Assembly: GCF_000364625.1 (NCBI RefSeq)
Contig: NZ_KB822599.1
Span: 1-64,000 of the forward strand
Origin: Pseudomonas thermotolerans DSM 14292
Lineage (GTDB): Bacteria; Pseudomonadota; Gammaproteobacteria; Pseudomonadales; Pseudomonadaceae
DNA: 64,000 nt
Reading direction: 5' to 3'
The notes under the pieces are model-generated. The model saw nothing but the letters and a program-made list of their open reading frames with translations. It did no database searches and was not told the origin of the DNA. Positions 42,775-50,932 of this stretch are shown one piece after another. The position numbers were made by a program, and so were the translations under genes. The stretch's first letter is position 1. Each line of letters starts with the position of its first letter.

Positions 42775-43824
42775 ATGACCACCCTGTTCGATCCCATCCG
42801 CATCGGCGACCTGGAACTGCCCAACCGCATCGTCATGGCGCCGCTGACCCGCTGCCGCGCCGACGCGGACCGGGTGCCCAACGCCCTGATGGCCGAGTAC
42901 TACGCGCAGCGCGCCTCAGCGGGGCTGATCATCAGCGAGGCCACCTCGGTAACCCCGATGGGCGTCGGCTACCCGAACACCCCCGGCATCTGGTCCGACG
43001 ACCAGGTGCGCGGCTGGAGCAACGTCACCAAGGCGGTGCATGCCAACGGTGGGCGCATCGTCCTGCAGCTCTGGCACGTCGGACGCATCTCCGACCCTCT
43101 CTACCTGAACGGCGAGCTGCCGGTGGCGCCCAGCGCCGTCAAGCCGGCCGGACACGTCAGCCTGGTGCGTCCACAGAAGGAATACGTCACCCCGCGCGCC
43201 CTGGCGCTGGAGGAGATCCCCGAGATCGTCGAGGCCTACCGGATCGGCGCGGAGAACGCCCGGGCCGCCGGCTTCGATGGGGTGGAGATCCACGGCGCGA
43301 ACGGCTACCTGCTCGACCAGTTCCTGCAGGACAGCACCAATCAGCGCAGCGACCGCTACGGCGGCTCCATCGAGAACCGCGCACGGCTGCTGCTGGAAGT
43401 CACCGACGCGGTGATCTCGGTGTGGGGCGCCGGCCGGGTCGGCGTGCATCTGGCGCCGCGCGCCGACGCTCATGACATGGGCGACTCCAACCGCGCGGCG
43501 ACCTTCGGCTACGTGGCCCGCGAGCTGGGCCGGCGCGGGGTGGCCTTCATCTGCGCCCGCGAGTACCTGGCCGAGGACAGCCTGCTGGACGAGCTGAAAA
43601 CGGCCTTTGGCGGCGTCTACATCGCCAACGAGCGCTTCACCCTGGAGAGCGCCAACGCCCTGCTCGCCGAGGGGCGGGCCGATGCGGTGGCCTTCGGCGT
43701 GCCCTTCATCGCCAACCCCGACCTACCGGAGCGCTTCGCCCGCCACGCACCGCTCAACCCGGCCGACCCGGAAACCTTCTACACCCCGGGGCCGGTGGGC
43801 TATATCGACTATCCGCGGCTGTAG
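42775..43824 (+). CDS. Old Yellow Enzyme-family alkene reductase
   Basis: 349 aa FMN-dependent NAD(P)H oxidoreductase of the OYE/XenB/NemA group, which reduces activated C=C bonds, nitro compounds or nitrate esters. Motifs: MAPLTRCRAD, LQLWHVGRIS, substrate-binding His/Asn in EIHGANGYLLDQFL, and STNQRSDRYGGSIENRAR. AAGGAGG lies before the ATG. Likely induced through the upstream ArsR-type regulator. Confidence 0.93.
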   Translation: MTTLFDPIRIGDLELPNRIVMAPLTRCRADADRVPNALMAEYYAQRASAGLIISEATSVTPMGVGYPNTPGIWSDDQVRGWSNVTKAVHANGGRIVLQLWHVGRISDPLYLNGELPVAPSAVKPAGHVSLVRPQKEYVTPRALALEEIPEIVEAYRIGAENARAAGFDGVEIHGANGYLLDQFLQDSTNQRSDRYGGSIENRARLLLEVTDAVISVWGAGRVGVHLAPRADAHDMGDSNRAATFGYVARELGRRGVAFICAREYLAEDSLLDELKTAFGGVYIANERFTLESANALLAEGRADAVAFGVPFIANPDLPERFARHAPLNPADPETFYTPGPVGYIDYPRL

Positions 43825-43836
43825 GCATTCCCCAAA

Positions 43837-43867
43837 GCAGGACGCCGGCCCAAGGCCGGCGTCCTGC
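43837..43867. terminator. Bidirectional terminator hairpin
   Basis: Perfect 14-bp stem (GCAGGACGCCGGCC and its complement) with loop CAA, between the convergent OYE and coiled-coil genes. T tracts are weak on both strands, but the stem is very strong. Confidence 0.75.
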
Positions 43868-43882
43868 ATTCCACAGCACAAC

Positions 43883-44692
43883 TCACTGGCGTGCGTTCAG
43901 CTGCTGCTGGAGACTCTGCATCTGGGTCTGCAGGGCATTGATGTTGCGGGTCATCTGCGCACGGAACAGGTCGAACTCGGCGGTACCGTTCGAGGCGTTG
44001 CGGTTCTCCAGCTCGCTCTTGAGGATCAGCAGCTCCTGCTCCAGGCGCCCGATGGCCTGACTCGGGTTGCCCTGCTTCTTCAGTGCTGCCACGTCGCCAC
44101 TCAGGCTCTTGAGCTGCTCGGCGAGCCTGGCCTGCTCGTCCTGGACGCTCTTCAGCGCCGCCTGTTCGCCGGCCAGGCCCTGCAGCCGCGCGTCCAGCTT
44201 TGCGCTGGTCTCCTGCTGGGCCTTGAGGTCGGCGGTCAGCTGCTCGAAGCGCTTGGCGTGGCCGCTCTGCTGGCTGGCCAGCAGCTGTACCTGGCGGCCC
44301 AGGTCGGCGAGCTTGGTGTCCAGCTGGCGGACCTGCAGGCGCAGCGCCTCGCTGCCGCTGGTGATGCTGGATTCGGTGGCCACTACCTTGCCGGAGATGT
44401 CCTGGATGCGCCCAGCGGCCTCCTCGCTGATCCGCGCGAAGCTCTCCTGGGTGGCCACCAGTTGCTGGCTCATCAGGCTGATCTGCTGGTGGCTCCACCA
44501 GCCGAGTCCGCCGAGGGCGATCAGCAGCGCACCGACCAGCGCCCACAGCGGGCCGGTGCTCGGCACCCTGACCGGTCGGCGCGCCGCGGAGGGCTCGTAA
44601 TCGTTCAGCCCGGAACGGCCGAAGTCATGATCCCTTGCGTCGGTGGTAAGACTGGGCACGCTGTCCAGTTCGTCGAGTGCATCATTACGCAT
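43883..44692 (-). CDS. Membrane-anchored coiled-coil protein
   Basis: 269 aa. A cytoplasmic acidic N-terminus (about 1-48), one transmembrane helix (WALVGALLIALGGLGWW, about 50-66), then about 200 residues of heptad-patterned coiled coil rich in Gln, Leu, Ala. No enzyme motif is visible; I would not call it an ATPase. ATG 44692 is chosen; the frame is open to 44944 but without plausible sequence. Confidence 0.75.
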   Translation of the reverse strand: MRNDALDELDSVPSLTTDARDHDFGRSGLNDYEPSAARRPVRVPSTGPLWALVGALLIALGGLGWWSHQQISLMSQQLVATQESFARISEEAAGRIQDISGKVVATESSITSGSEALRLQVRQLDTKLADLGRQVQLLASQQSGHAKRFEQLTADLKAQQETSAKLDARLQGLAGEQAALKSVQDEQARLAEQLKSLSGDVAALKKQGNPSQAIGRLEQELLILKSELENRNASNGTAEFDLFRAQMTRNINALQTQMQSLQQQLNARQ

Positions 44693-44869
44693 GGCAAAAA
44701 CCTTCGAGAGCTCCGCAAGGCGCGGTGCCGGCCAGTATACCGACTCGCACCGGCCCCAGCTGCGCCGAACCGGGCAGGGCCGCGCCGCCACGGTGCGGCC
44801 TGCACCGGCACAGGGCAGCCTGGAGCGGATCGACCTGCGCCAGGCCGAGAAGTTTCGTGGCAGAAGACC

Positions 44870-44885
44870 TGGCACGTCTATTGCT
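44870..44885 (+). promoter_or_regulatory. Consensus sigma-54 promoter
   Basis: CTGGCACG-N4-TTGCT (TGGCAC 44870-44875, TTGCT 44881-44885) is a perfect match to YTGGCACG-N4-TTGCW. It lies in the 361-base gap between the coiled-coil gene and the 87-aa gene and points to the latter, giving a 5' leader of about 155 bases. No other gene is seen in this gap. Confidence 0.8.
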
Positions 44886-45053
44886 GTAAGGCCTCCAGGA
44901 CGCCGCGACGCGTCTAGCATGGAGCATTGGGGCGGTCCGCTCACCGCCGCCCACCCGCCGGACCGAGAGGGGGAGCTTGGTACCGGCCGCCTTCGAGCGT
45001 TTCACGGACGAACGGCTCGAAGTCCTCTTTCCCGCTGTAGAGGAGGTTGCGCT

Positions 45054-45317
45054 ATGGAACTGACCAAGGCTGTACTCGACTGCATGCAGACGCTGCGGCG
45101 GCGTTTGCGGGAAGAACAGGGTGTGGACATCCGCCTGAGCCAGCCCGGCTCGATCAAGCAGATGCTCGACGCCTGCTGCAAGTCCGAATCCGAGGAAACC
45201 CGCGCCCTGGGCGAGAAGCTCAGCAGTCTCAGCGGCATTCAGCCGACCCCGCCGGTGCTCAGCGAGGAACAACTGGTCGCCCAGTACATGCGCTACGCCG
45301 GCCCGCTGCGCGGCTGA
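45054..45317 (+). CDS. Small conserved-looking protein of unknown function
   Basis: 87 aa, mostly helical, soluble, with no signal peptide. It has a paired cysteine (DACCKSESEE) and a single one near the N-terminus (LDCMQ), and a basic helix (QTLRRRLREEQG). I do not recognise the family. An excellent ribosome binding site (GAGGAGG, 7 bases upstream) and the consensus sigma-54 promoter at 44870 argue that it is real and conditionally expressed. It is convergent with the epimerase gene, 4 bases apart. Confidence 0.78.
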   Translation: MELTKAVLDCMQTLRRRLREEQGVDIRLSQPGSIKQMLDACCKSESEETRALGEKLSSLSGIQPTPPVLSEEQLVAQYMRYAGPLRG

Positions 45318-45321
45318 GGAC

Positions 45322-46314
45322 TCAGCCTGCTTGGCGGGCCTGCCACCAGTCGCAGAACTCGTCCACCGCGGTCCACAGGCTGACCCGCGGCTCGTAGTCG
45401 AGGTACTGGCGCGCACGGCTGATGTCCAGGCTGAAGTCGCGAGCCATCACCGCCACGCCGAGGCGGAACAACGCCGGTTCCGGCCGTCCGGGCAGCAGCC
45501 GGCAGATGCCCTCGTTGAGAGTCGCCAGTCCATAGGCCAGGCCGAACGGCAGGTGGCGGCCGACCGGCGCCAGGCCGAAGCGGCGCAGCACGTAGTTGAC
45601 CACGTCCCAGAGCGGTACGGGTGCACCGTTGCTGATGTTGTAGACCCGCCCGAGCGCCTCGCCGCCGGCGGTCAGGCAGCTGAACAGCGCGTCATTGAGG
45701 TTGTGGATGCTGGTGAAGTCGACCTTGTTGAGGCCGTTGCCGACGATCCACAGACGCCCCTTGCGGTGCATCTCGACCATCCGCGGGAAGATGCTGGTGT
45801 CGCCGGCGCCGGTGACGAAGCGCGGACGCAGGGCGATCACCTCGAGGCCGCGCTCGGCGGCACCGAACACCTTCTGCTCGGCCAGGTACTTGGTGGCGCC
45901 GTAGTGGTCGACGAACTTGCGGGGCACCTGCTCCTCGCGCAGCCCGACATGGGACTTGCCGTCGAAGTACACCGAGGGCGAGGACAGGTGCACCAGGCGG
46001 CGCACTCCCTGACGCAGGCAGGCCTCCACCACGTGCTCGGTGACGGTCACGTTGGCCTGGTGGAAGTAGTCGTAGCTGCCCCACACGCCGACCGCGCCGG
46101 CGCAGTGCACCACCATGTCCACGCCCTGGCACAGGCGCTGCACCAGCGCCAGGTCGGACAGATCGCCCTGGACGAACTCGGCGCCGCGTGCCACCAGGGC
46201 CTCCACCGCCTCCGCCCGGCGGCCGTTGATGCGCACCTCGAGCCCCTGTTCCAAGGCGAAGCGGGCGAAGCGCCCGCCGATGAATCCGCTTGCTCCGGTG
46301 ACCAGTATCCTCAT
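45322..46314 (-). CDS. NAD-dependent epimerase/dehydratase family protein
   Basis: 330 aa extended short-chain dehydrogenase. Rossmann GASGFIGG (7-14), QGDLSD, and the YxxxK active-site pair in DHYGATKYLAEQK. The sequence resembles 3-beta-hydroxysteroid dehydrogenase/isomerase-like members; substrate cannot be inferred. Confidence 0.85.
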   Translation of the reverse strand: MRILVTGASGFIGGRFARFALEQGLEVRINGRRAEAVEALVARGAEFVQGDLSDLALVQRLCQGVDMVVHCAGAVGVWGSYDYFHQANVTVTEHVVEACLRQGVRRLVHLSSPSVYFDGKSHVGLREEQVPRKFVDHYGATKYLAEQKVFGAAERGLEVIALRPRFVTGAGDTSIFPRMVEMHRKGRLWIVGNGLNKVDFTSIHNLNDALFSCLTAGGEALGRVYNISNGAPVPLWDVVNYVLRRFGLAPVGRHLPFGLAYGLATLNEGICRLLPGRPEPALFRLGVAVMARDFSLDISRARQYLDYEPRVSLWTAVDEFCDWWQARQAG

Positions 46315-46418
46315 GCTCGCTTCCCTGTTGTTGAGTACGTTTCGCCACGGCTGCGGGCGAGCCTAGCAGGTCCGCGCACCGCTCGCGCTGGCGCAGCGCG
46401 CCAAGCGAGTGGCCGTGC

Positions 46419-47330
46419 TCAGGCCGGGCGCGGGTGGCGCTCCACCGGCACCAGCCACTGGCCGATATGACGCTCCAGATGGCGAGTCAGGCTGGCGAGC
46501 AACTCGCCGCCGTTGCGCCAGTAATGCCAGTACAGCGGCACGTCGATCACCCGGCCGGGCAGCAGCTCGACCAGCTCGCCGCGCGCCAGCTCACCGCGCA
46601 CCTGCTGCTCGGGCACCAGCCCCCAGCCGAAGCCGCTCACCGTCAGGCGCACGAAGCCCTCCGAGGACGGGCAGAGGTGATGGAGGAAGCCGCCCTCGCC
46701 GCCGAGCATGGCGAAGTAGCGGTGCTGCAACTGGTCGTCCGGACCGAACACGATGGCCGGCGCCCTGGCCAGGGCCGCGGCGCTCACCCCCTCGGCGAAG
46801 TGCCGGGCGAAGAATGCCGGGCTGGCCAGCGCCCGGTAACGCATGGCGCCAAGGAGGATGCAGCGCGCCCCGGCCACCGGGCGGTCGCCGGCGCACACGC
46901 AAGCGGCCACCTCGCCGGCGCGCATGCGCTTGAGGCCGACGTCCTGGTCTTCCACCACCAGCTCCAGCAAAAGGCCGCGCTCGACGCAGAAGCCGCCCAC
47001 CGCATCGGCCCACCAGGTGGCCAGGCTGTCGGCGTTCAGGGCGATGCGCAGGCGCTCCGCGCGGTGCTCCTCAGCGAGAGCCGGCACCTGGCTCTGCAGA
47101 TCGCGCTCCAAGAGACGCACCTGCTGCACGTGGTTGAGCAGGCGGCGGCCGATCTCCGTGGGCTCCGGCGGGGTGAGGCGCAACAGCACCGGCTGGCCGA
47201 CCCGCGCCTCGAGCAGCTTGATGCGCTGCGACACCGCCGACTGGGACAGGCCCAACGCCTGGGCGGCACGCTCGAACCCCCCCTGTTCGATCACCGCCGC
47301 CAGGGCGGCGAGCAGCTTGTAGTCGAACAT
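46419..47330 (-). CDS. argP: LysR-family regulator ArgP
   Basis: 303 aa. N-terminal winged HTH (LAALAAVIEQGGFERAAQAL and SQSAVSQRIKLLEARVGQP), C-terminal effector-binding domain. ArgP (IciA) senses lysine/arginine and activates the exporter argO. It is divergent from argO with a 195-base gap containing an AT-rich block (about 47330-47392), the expected ArgP site. Confidence 0.92.
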   Translation of the reverse strand: MFDYKLLAALAAVIEQGGFERAAQALGLSQSAVSQRIKLLEARVGQPVLLRLTPPEPTEIGRRLLNHVQQVRLLERDLQSQVPALAEEHRAERLRIALNADSLATWWADAVGGFCVERGLLLELVVEDQDVGLKRMRAGEVAACVCAGDRPVAGARCILLGAMRYRALASPAFFARHFAEGVSAAALARAPAIVFGPDDQLQHRYFAMLGGEGGFLHHLCPSSEGFVRLTVSGFGWGLVPEQQVRGELARGELVELLPGRVIDVPLYWHYWRNGGELLASLTRHLERHIGQWLVPVERHPRPA

Positions 47331-47525
47331 CTGTTTTTCTAATGATCCATATCGAAAATTCGTTTTCCTTATACACCCGCCGACCCCAGACTCACCACCA
47401 CCTCTCCTCTATCCCCGGATGCTTTCCATGACTTGCGAAACCTTCTGGCCGCGGCGGCCCGGCCGCCCTTCCCGTTTCCCGCTGAACCCGGTGCGCCGCA
47501 ACGCGTCCCGCCCGGAGTGACCACC

Positions 47526-48128
47526 ATGTGGCAGAGCTACCTCAACGGTCTGCTGGTGGCCGCCGGGCTGATCGTCGCCATCGGCGCGCAGAACGCCTTC
47601 GTACTGGCCCAGAGCCTGCGCCGTGAGCATCACCTGCCGGTGGCCGCGCTCTGCGTGCTGTGCGACGCCGTGCTGATCGGCGCCGGGGTGTTCGGCCTGG
47701 CCAGCCTGCTGGTACAGAGCCCGCTGCTGCTCGGCGTCGCCCGCTGGGGCGGTGCGGCCTTCCTGATCTGGTACGGCATCCAGGCCCTGCGCCGCACCTT
47801 CATCCCGCAGGCTCTGCAGGGCGCGGCGGATGCCGGACGGCGCTCGCGGCGCGCGGTGTTGCTCGCCACCCTCGCGGTGACCCTGCTCAACCCGCACGTT
47901 TACCTGGACACCGTGCTGCTGATCGGCGCCCTCGGCGCCCAGCAGCCGGAGCCCGGCGCCTATGCCCTGGGTGCAGCCAGCGCCTCGGCGCTGTGGTTCT
48001 TCGGCCTGGCTCTGGGCGCCGCCTGGCTGGCCCCGCTGCTGGCCCGCCCGGCCACCTGGCGACTGCTGGACCTAGGCGTGGCGCTGATGATGTTCGCCGT
48101 GGCCTGGCAGCTGCTGCAGGGCGCCTGA
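47526..48128 (+). CDS. argO: Arginine/lysine exporter ArgO (LysE family)
   Basis: 200 aa LysE/RhtB-fold exporter with about six hydrophobic helices. Characteristic N-terminus GLIVAIGAQNAFVLAQSLRR and the mid segment LLATLAVTLLNPHVYLDTVLLIG are present. It exports arginine or canavanine/lysine under ArgP control. ATG 47526 is chosen; the frame extends to 47433. Confidence 0.92.
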   Translation: MWQSYLNGLLVAAGLIVAIGAQNAFVLAQSLRREHHLPVAALCVLCDAVLIGAGVFGLASLLVQSPLLLGVARWGGAAFLIWYGIQALRRTFIPQALQGAADAGRRSRRAVLLATLAVTLLNPHVYLDTVLLIGALGAQQPEPGAYALGAASASALWFFGLALGAAWLAPLLARPATWRLLDLGVALMMFAVAWQLLQGA

Positions 48129-48193
48129 GCCTCTGGGGGCGGGTCCCAGGCCGATGCTATGCTCGGCGCCTCTTGCCCTTGGGAGACCGCGCC

Positions 48194-49036
48194 CTGGACA
48201 CCCCAGTCTTTCTTGCCGTGCTACTCGCCGCCGCTCTGCACGCGGGCTGGAACGCGCTGCTGAAGATCGGCTTGGACCGCTTCCTCACCGCGGCGCTGAT
48301 CCAGATCGGCGCCGGGCTGGCAGCCCTCGTCGCCCTGCCCCTGGTGGCCGTGCCCGCCGCCGGCGCCTGGCCCTGGCTGCTGCTCTCCGCGCTGCTGCAC
48401 ATCGGCTACAACGCCTTCCTGGCCCGCGTCTACCAGCATGGCGACCTCGGCCAGGCCTATCCCCTGGCCCGTGGCAGCTCGCCGCTGCTGATCGCCCTGC
48501 TGTCGCTCCTGCTGCTCCACGACCGCCTGGCCGCCGGGCAGTTGGCCGGCCTGCTGGTCCTGGTCGCCGGTATCTGGCTGATGGCCCTGCGCGGCGCCCA
48601 GGGCGCCCGCCTGAACGCCGCCCTGCTGAGCAATGCGCTGATGACCGCGGCCTTCATCGCCGGCTACACCCTGTCCGATGCCGCCGGCGCACGGGCCAAC
48701 CGCGACGCGCTCGGCTACGCGCTGTGGCTATTCGCGGTGAACGGCGCGGTGATGACTGCGGCGCTGGTCCTGCAGCGCGGCCCAGCGGTGCTCAGCCGGC
48801 TGCGCGGGCACTGGCGCAGCGGCCTGGGCGGCGGACTGATGTCGCTGGCCGCCTACGCCATCGTCATCTGGGCCATGACCCAGGCCCCGGTAGCGCTGGT
48901 CTCCGCACTGCGGGAAAGCAGCGTGGTGTTCGCCCTGCTGGTCGGCTGGCTGTGCCTGAAGGAACCGCTGCCACCGGCGCGCCTGCTGGCCGGCGCGGTG
49001 ATTCTCGCCGGCGCGGTGCTGCTGAAACTCGCATGA
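48194..49036 (+). CDS. EamA/DMT-family transporter
   Basis: 280 aa with about ten transmembrane helices in two EamA repeats. The family start FLAVLLAAALHAGWNALLK and the second-repeat end (ALRESSVVFALLVGWLCLKE) are clear. No ATG or GTG gives a full first helix. GGGAGA lies 7 bases before a CTG at 48194, which would give the usual N-terminus; TTG codons at 48173 and 48179 are alternatives. Substrate unknown. Confidence 0.8.
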   Translation: MDTPVFLAVLLAAALHAGWNALLKIGLDRFLTAALIQIGAGLAALVALPLVAVPAAGAWPWLLLSALLHIGYNAFLARVYQHGDLGQAYPLARGSSPLLIALLSLLLLHDRLAAGQLAGLLVLVAGIWLMALRGAQGARLNAALLSNALMTAAFIAGYTLSDAAGARANRDALGYALWLFAVNGAVMTAALVLQRGPAVLSRLRGHWRSGLGGGLMSLAAYAIVIWAMTQAPVALVSALRESSVVFALLVGWLCLKEPLPPARLLAGAVILAGAVLLKLA

Positions 49037-49236
49037 GCCCCGCCGGCAGGCTCTGAATCGGGGCTTTCCCACACAGATGCTGCGTGGTTATGACGCCTGC
49101 CGGATGCTATGATCGAAGGCCCGCGGCAACGAGTAGACGACTACGCCGCACTTCTGGCCGCCCGTGAACGGCCTCGCCCGGTGAGCGGTCGAACCCAATA
49201 CGACCGACACCCAGCCCAGACCTGAGGAGATACACC

Positions 49237-49818
49237 ATGGCTTTTGAATTGCCGCCGCTGCCGTACGAGAAGAACGCCCTCGAACCCTACATTTCCGCCG
49301 AGACCCTGGAATACCACTACGGCAAGCACCACAACAGCTACGTGGTCAACCTGAACAACCTGGTGCCCGGCACCGAGTTCGAAGGCAAGTCGCTGGAAGA
49401 GATCATCAAGACTTCCTCGGGTGGCATCTTCAACAACGCCGCCCAGGTGTGGAACCACACCTTCTACTGGAACGGCCTGAAGCCCAATGGTGGCGGCGAG
49501 CCCACCGGCGCTCTGGCCGAAGCCATCAACAAGGCCTTCGGTTCCTTCGAGAAGTTCAAGGAAGAGTTCACCAAGGTGGCCATCGGCACCTTCGGTTCCG
49601 GCTGGGCCTGGCTGGTCAAGAAGCCGGACGGTTCCCTGGCCCTGGCCAGCACCATCGGCGCTGGCAACCCGCTGACCAGCGGCGACACCCCGCTGCTGAC
49701 CTGCGACGTCTGGGAACACGCCTACTACATCGACTACCGCAACCTGCGTCCGAAGTACGTCGAGGCGTTCTGGAACCTGGTCAACTGGGACTTCGTGGCC
49801 GCCAACTACGCTGCCTGA
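49237..49818 (+). CDS. sodB: Iron superoxide dismutase
   Basis: 193 aa Fe-SOD. Metal ligands lie in [10 protein letters not shown] (His), QVWNHTFYW (His) and DVWEHAYY (Asp, His); the Gln in FGSGWAWL surroundings and length fit Fe- rather than Mn-SOD. The Shine-Dalgarno TGAGGAGATA (49223-49232) is perfectly complementary to 10 bases of PrrF, so iron-dependent sRNA repression is expected. Confidence 0.96.
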   Translation: MAFELPPLPYEKNALEPYISAETLEYHYGKHHNSYVVNLNNLVPGTEFEGKSLEEIIKTSSGGIFNNAAQVWNHTFYWNGLKPNGGGEPTGALAEAINKAFGSFEKFKEEFTKVAIGTFGSGWAWLVKKPDGSLALASTIGAGNPLTSGDTPLLTCDVWEHAYYIDYRNLRPKYVEAFWNLVNWDFVAANYAA

Positions 49819-49835
49819 TCCCGCGCTTCGACCCG

Positions 49836-49866
49836 CAAAAAAACCCGGCTTCGGCCGGGTTTTTTG
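49836..49866. terminator. Bidirectional terminator of sodB and the hydroxylase operon
   Basis: Stem ACCCGGC / GCCGGGT, loop TTCG, with a T run on the right and an A run on the left, so it works for both convergent transcripts. Confidence 0.9.
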
Positions 49867-49924
49867 TTTCATCGCGCCTTTCCGGGAAAGGCGGTCTCGA
49901 TCTTGCTGCCGGGCGGCCCAAGCC

Positions 49925-50860
49925 TCAGAGGCCGCCGACGATCCCGCGCAGTACCTGCTTGAAGGCTTCCACCTGTTTCGGGGAGAACGCGGCGAACACC
50001 CGCTGCTGCTGCTCCTCGGCGATGCTCCAGAGCAGTTCCGCCTGTTCGAGGCCCAGCTCGGTCATCCCGTAGCCGTCGCCGGCATCCTGCAGCAGTCCCT
50101 TGCGCTTGAGGTTCTCTAGCGCCTCGTCGATCTCCCGGACCGGCATGGCGACCAGTTGCTGCAGCTCGGCAAGGCCGAGGCTGGCGTCCTTCTCCAGCAC
50201 CATCAGCATTCGCGCCTCGCTGGTTCTCAGCCCCGTGGCCAGCTGCCGCGGCTGGTAGTCGGCCTGGTAGCTGCGCACCGCCTGGGTCATCAGGTAGTAG
50301 AGGTTGTGGCTGAGGCGGCCCTGGAAGGCGGTCTTGCCGACGCTGCCGCTCTTCTTCAACAGACGCGGATGGGGCAGCACCGAGGAATAGACCCCTTGGT
50401 GGTAGACCAGTGGCGCACGGCCGAGGTCGTCGAAGGCCACCACCTTCCCGATCAGGATCCAGTGGTCGCCGCCGTCCACCTGCTGGTACAGCTCGCACTG
50501 GAAGCGCGCCGCGCAGCCGGCGAACAGCGGCGCCCCCCCGGCGCCCTCCTCCACCTCGATGCCGGCGAACTTGTCGTCGCTGGGCCGGGCGAACTGGTTG
50601 GACAGGTCGATCTGGTCGGCAGCCAGGATGTTCACCGCGAAATGGCTGGCAGCGGCGAACACCTCGTAGCTGGTGGAACGCTTGTCGATGCTCCAGAGGA
50701 TCAGCGGCGGATCCAGGGACACCGAGTTGAAACTGTTGGCGGTGACGCCGACGCGCTTGCCGCCAGCGGCTGCGGTCATGATGGTCACGCCGGTGGCGAA
50801 GTTGCCCAGGGCACGGCGGAAGGCACGCGAATCGATTGCCGCTTCTTGTCGAGTGGTCAT
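49925..50860 (-). CDS. 4-hydroxyphenylacetate 3-hydroxylase reductase (C1 type)
   Basis: 311 aa. N-terminal flavin reductase domain (about 12-165: LGNFATGVTIMTA, VGVTANSFNSVSLDPPLILW) supplies reduced FMN to the oxygenase. The C-terminal part (about 185-305) is a MarR-like helical domain (TSEARMLMVLEKD). This architecture is that of the Acinetobacter C1 component, whose MarR-like tail senses substrate and stimulates flavin reduction. ATG 50860 is preferred over TTG 50872 (GGGGAAC upstream). Downstream of the oxygenase gene. Confidence 0.88.
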   Translation of the reverse strand: MTTRQEAAIDSRAFRRALGNFATGVTIMTAAAGGKRVGVTANSFNSVSLDPPLILWSIDKRSTSYEVFAAASHFAVNILAADQIDLSNQFARPSDDKFAGIEVEEGAGGAPLFAGCAARFQCELYQQVDGGDHWILIGKVVAFDDLGRAPLVYHQGVYSSVLPHPRLLKKSGSVGKTAFQGRLSHNLYYLMTQAVRSYQADYQPRQLATGLRTSEARMLMVLEKDASLGLAELQQLVAMPVREIDEALENLKRKGLLQDAGDGYGMTELGLEQAELLWSIAEEQQQRVFAAFSPKQVEAFKQVLRGIVGGL

Positions 50861-50932
50861 GTTGTTCCCCAATGCCGGGGCTGGCGCCCCGGCATGACTT
50901 GCACGAAGACTGGATTGCGAATGAAGGCCCGA

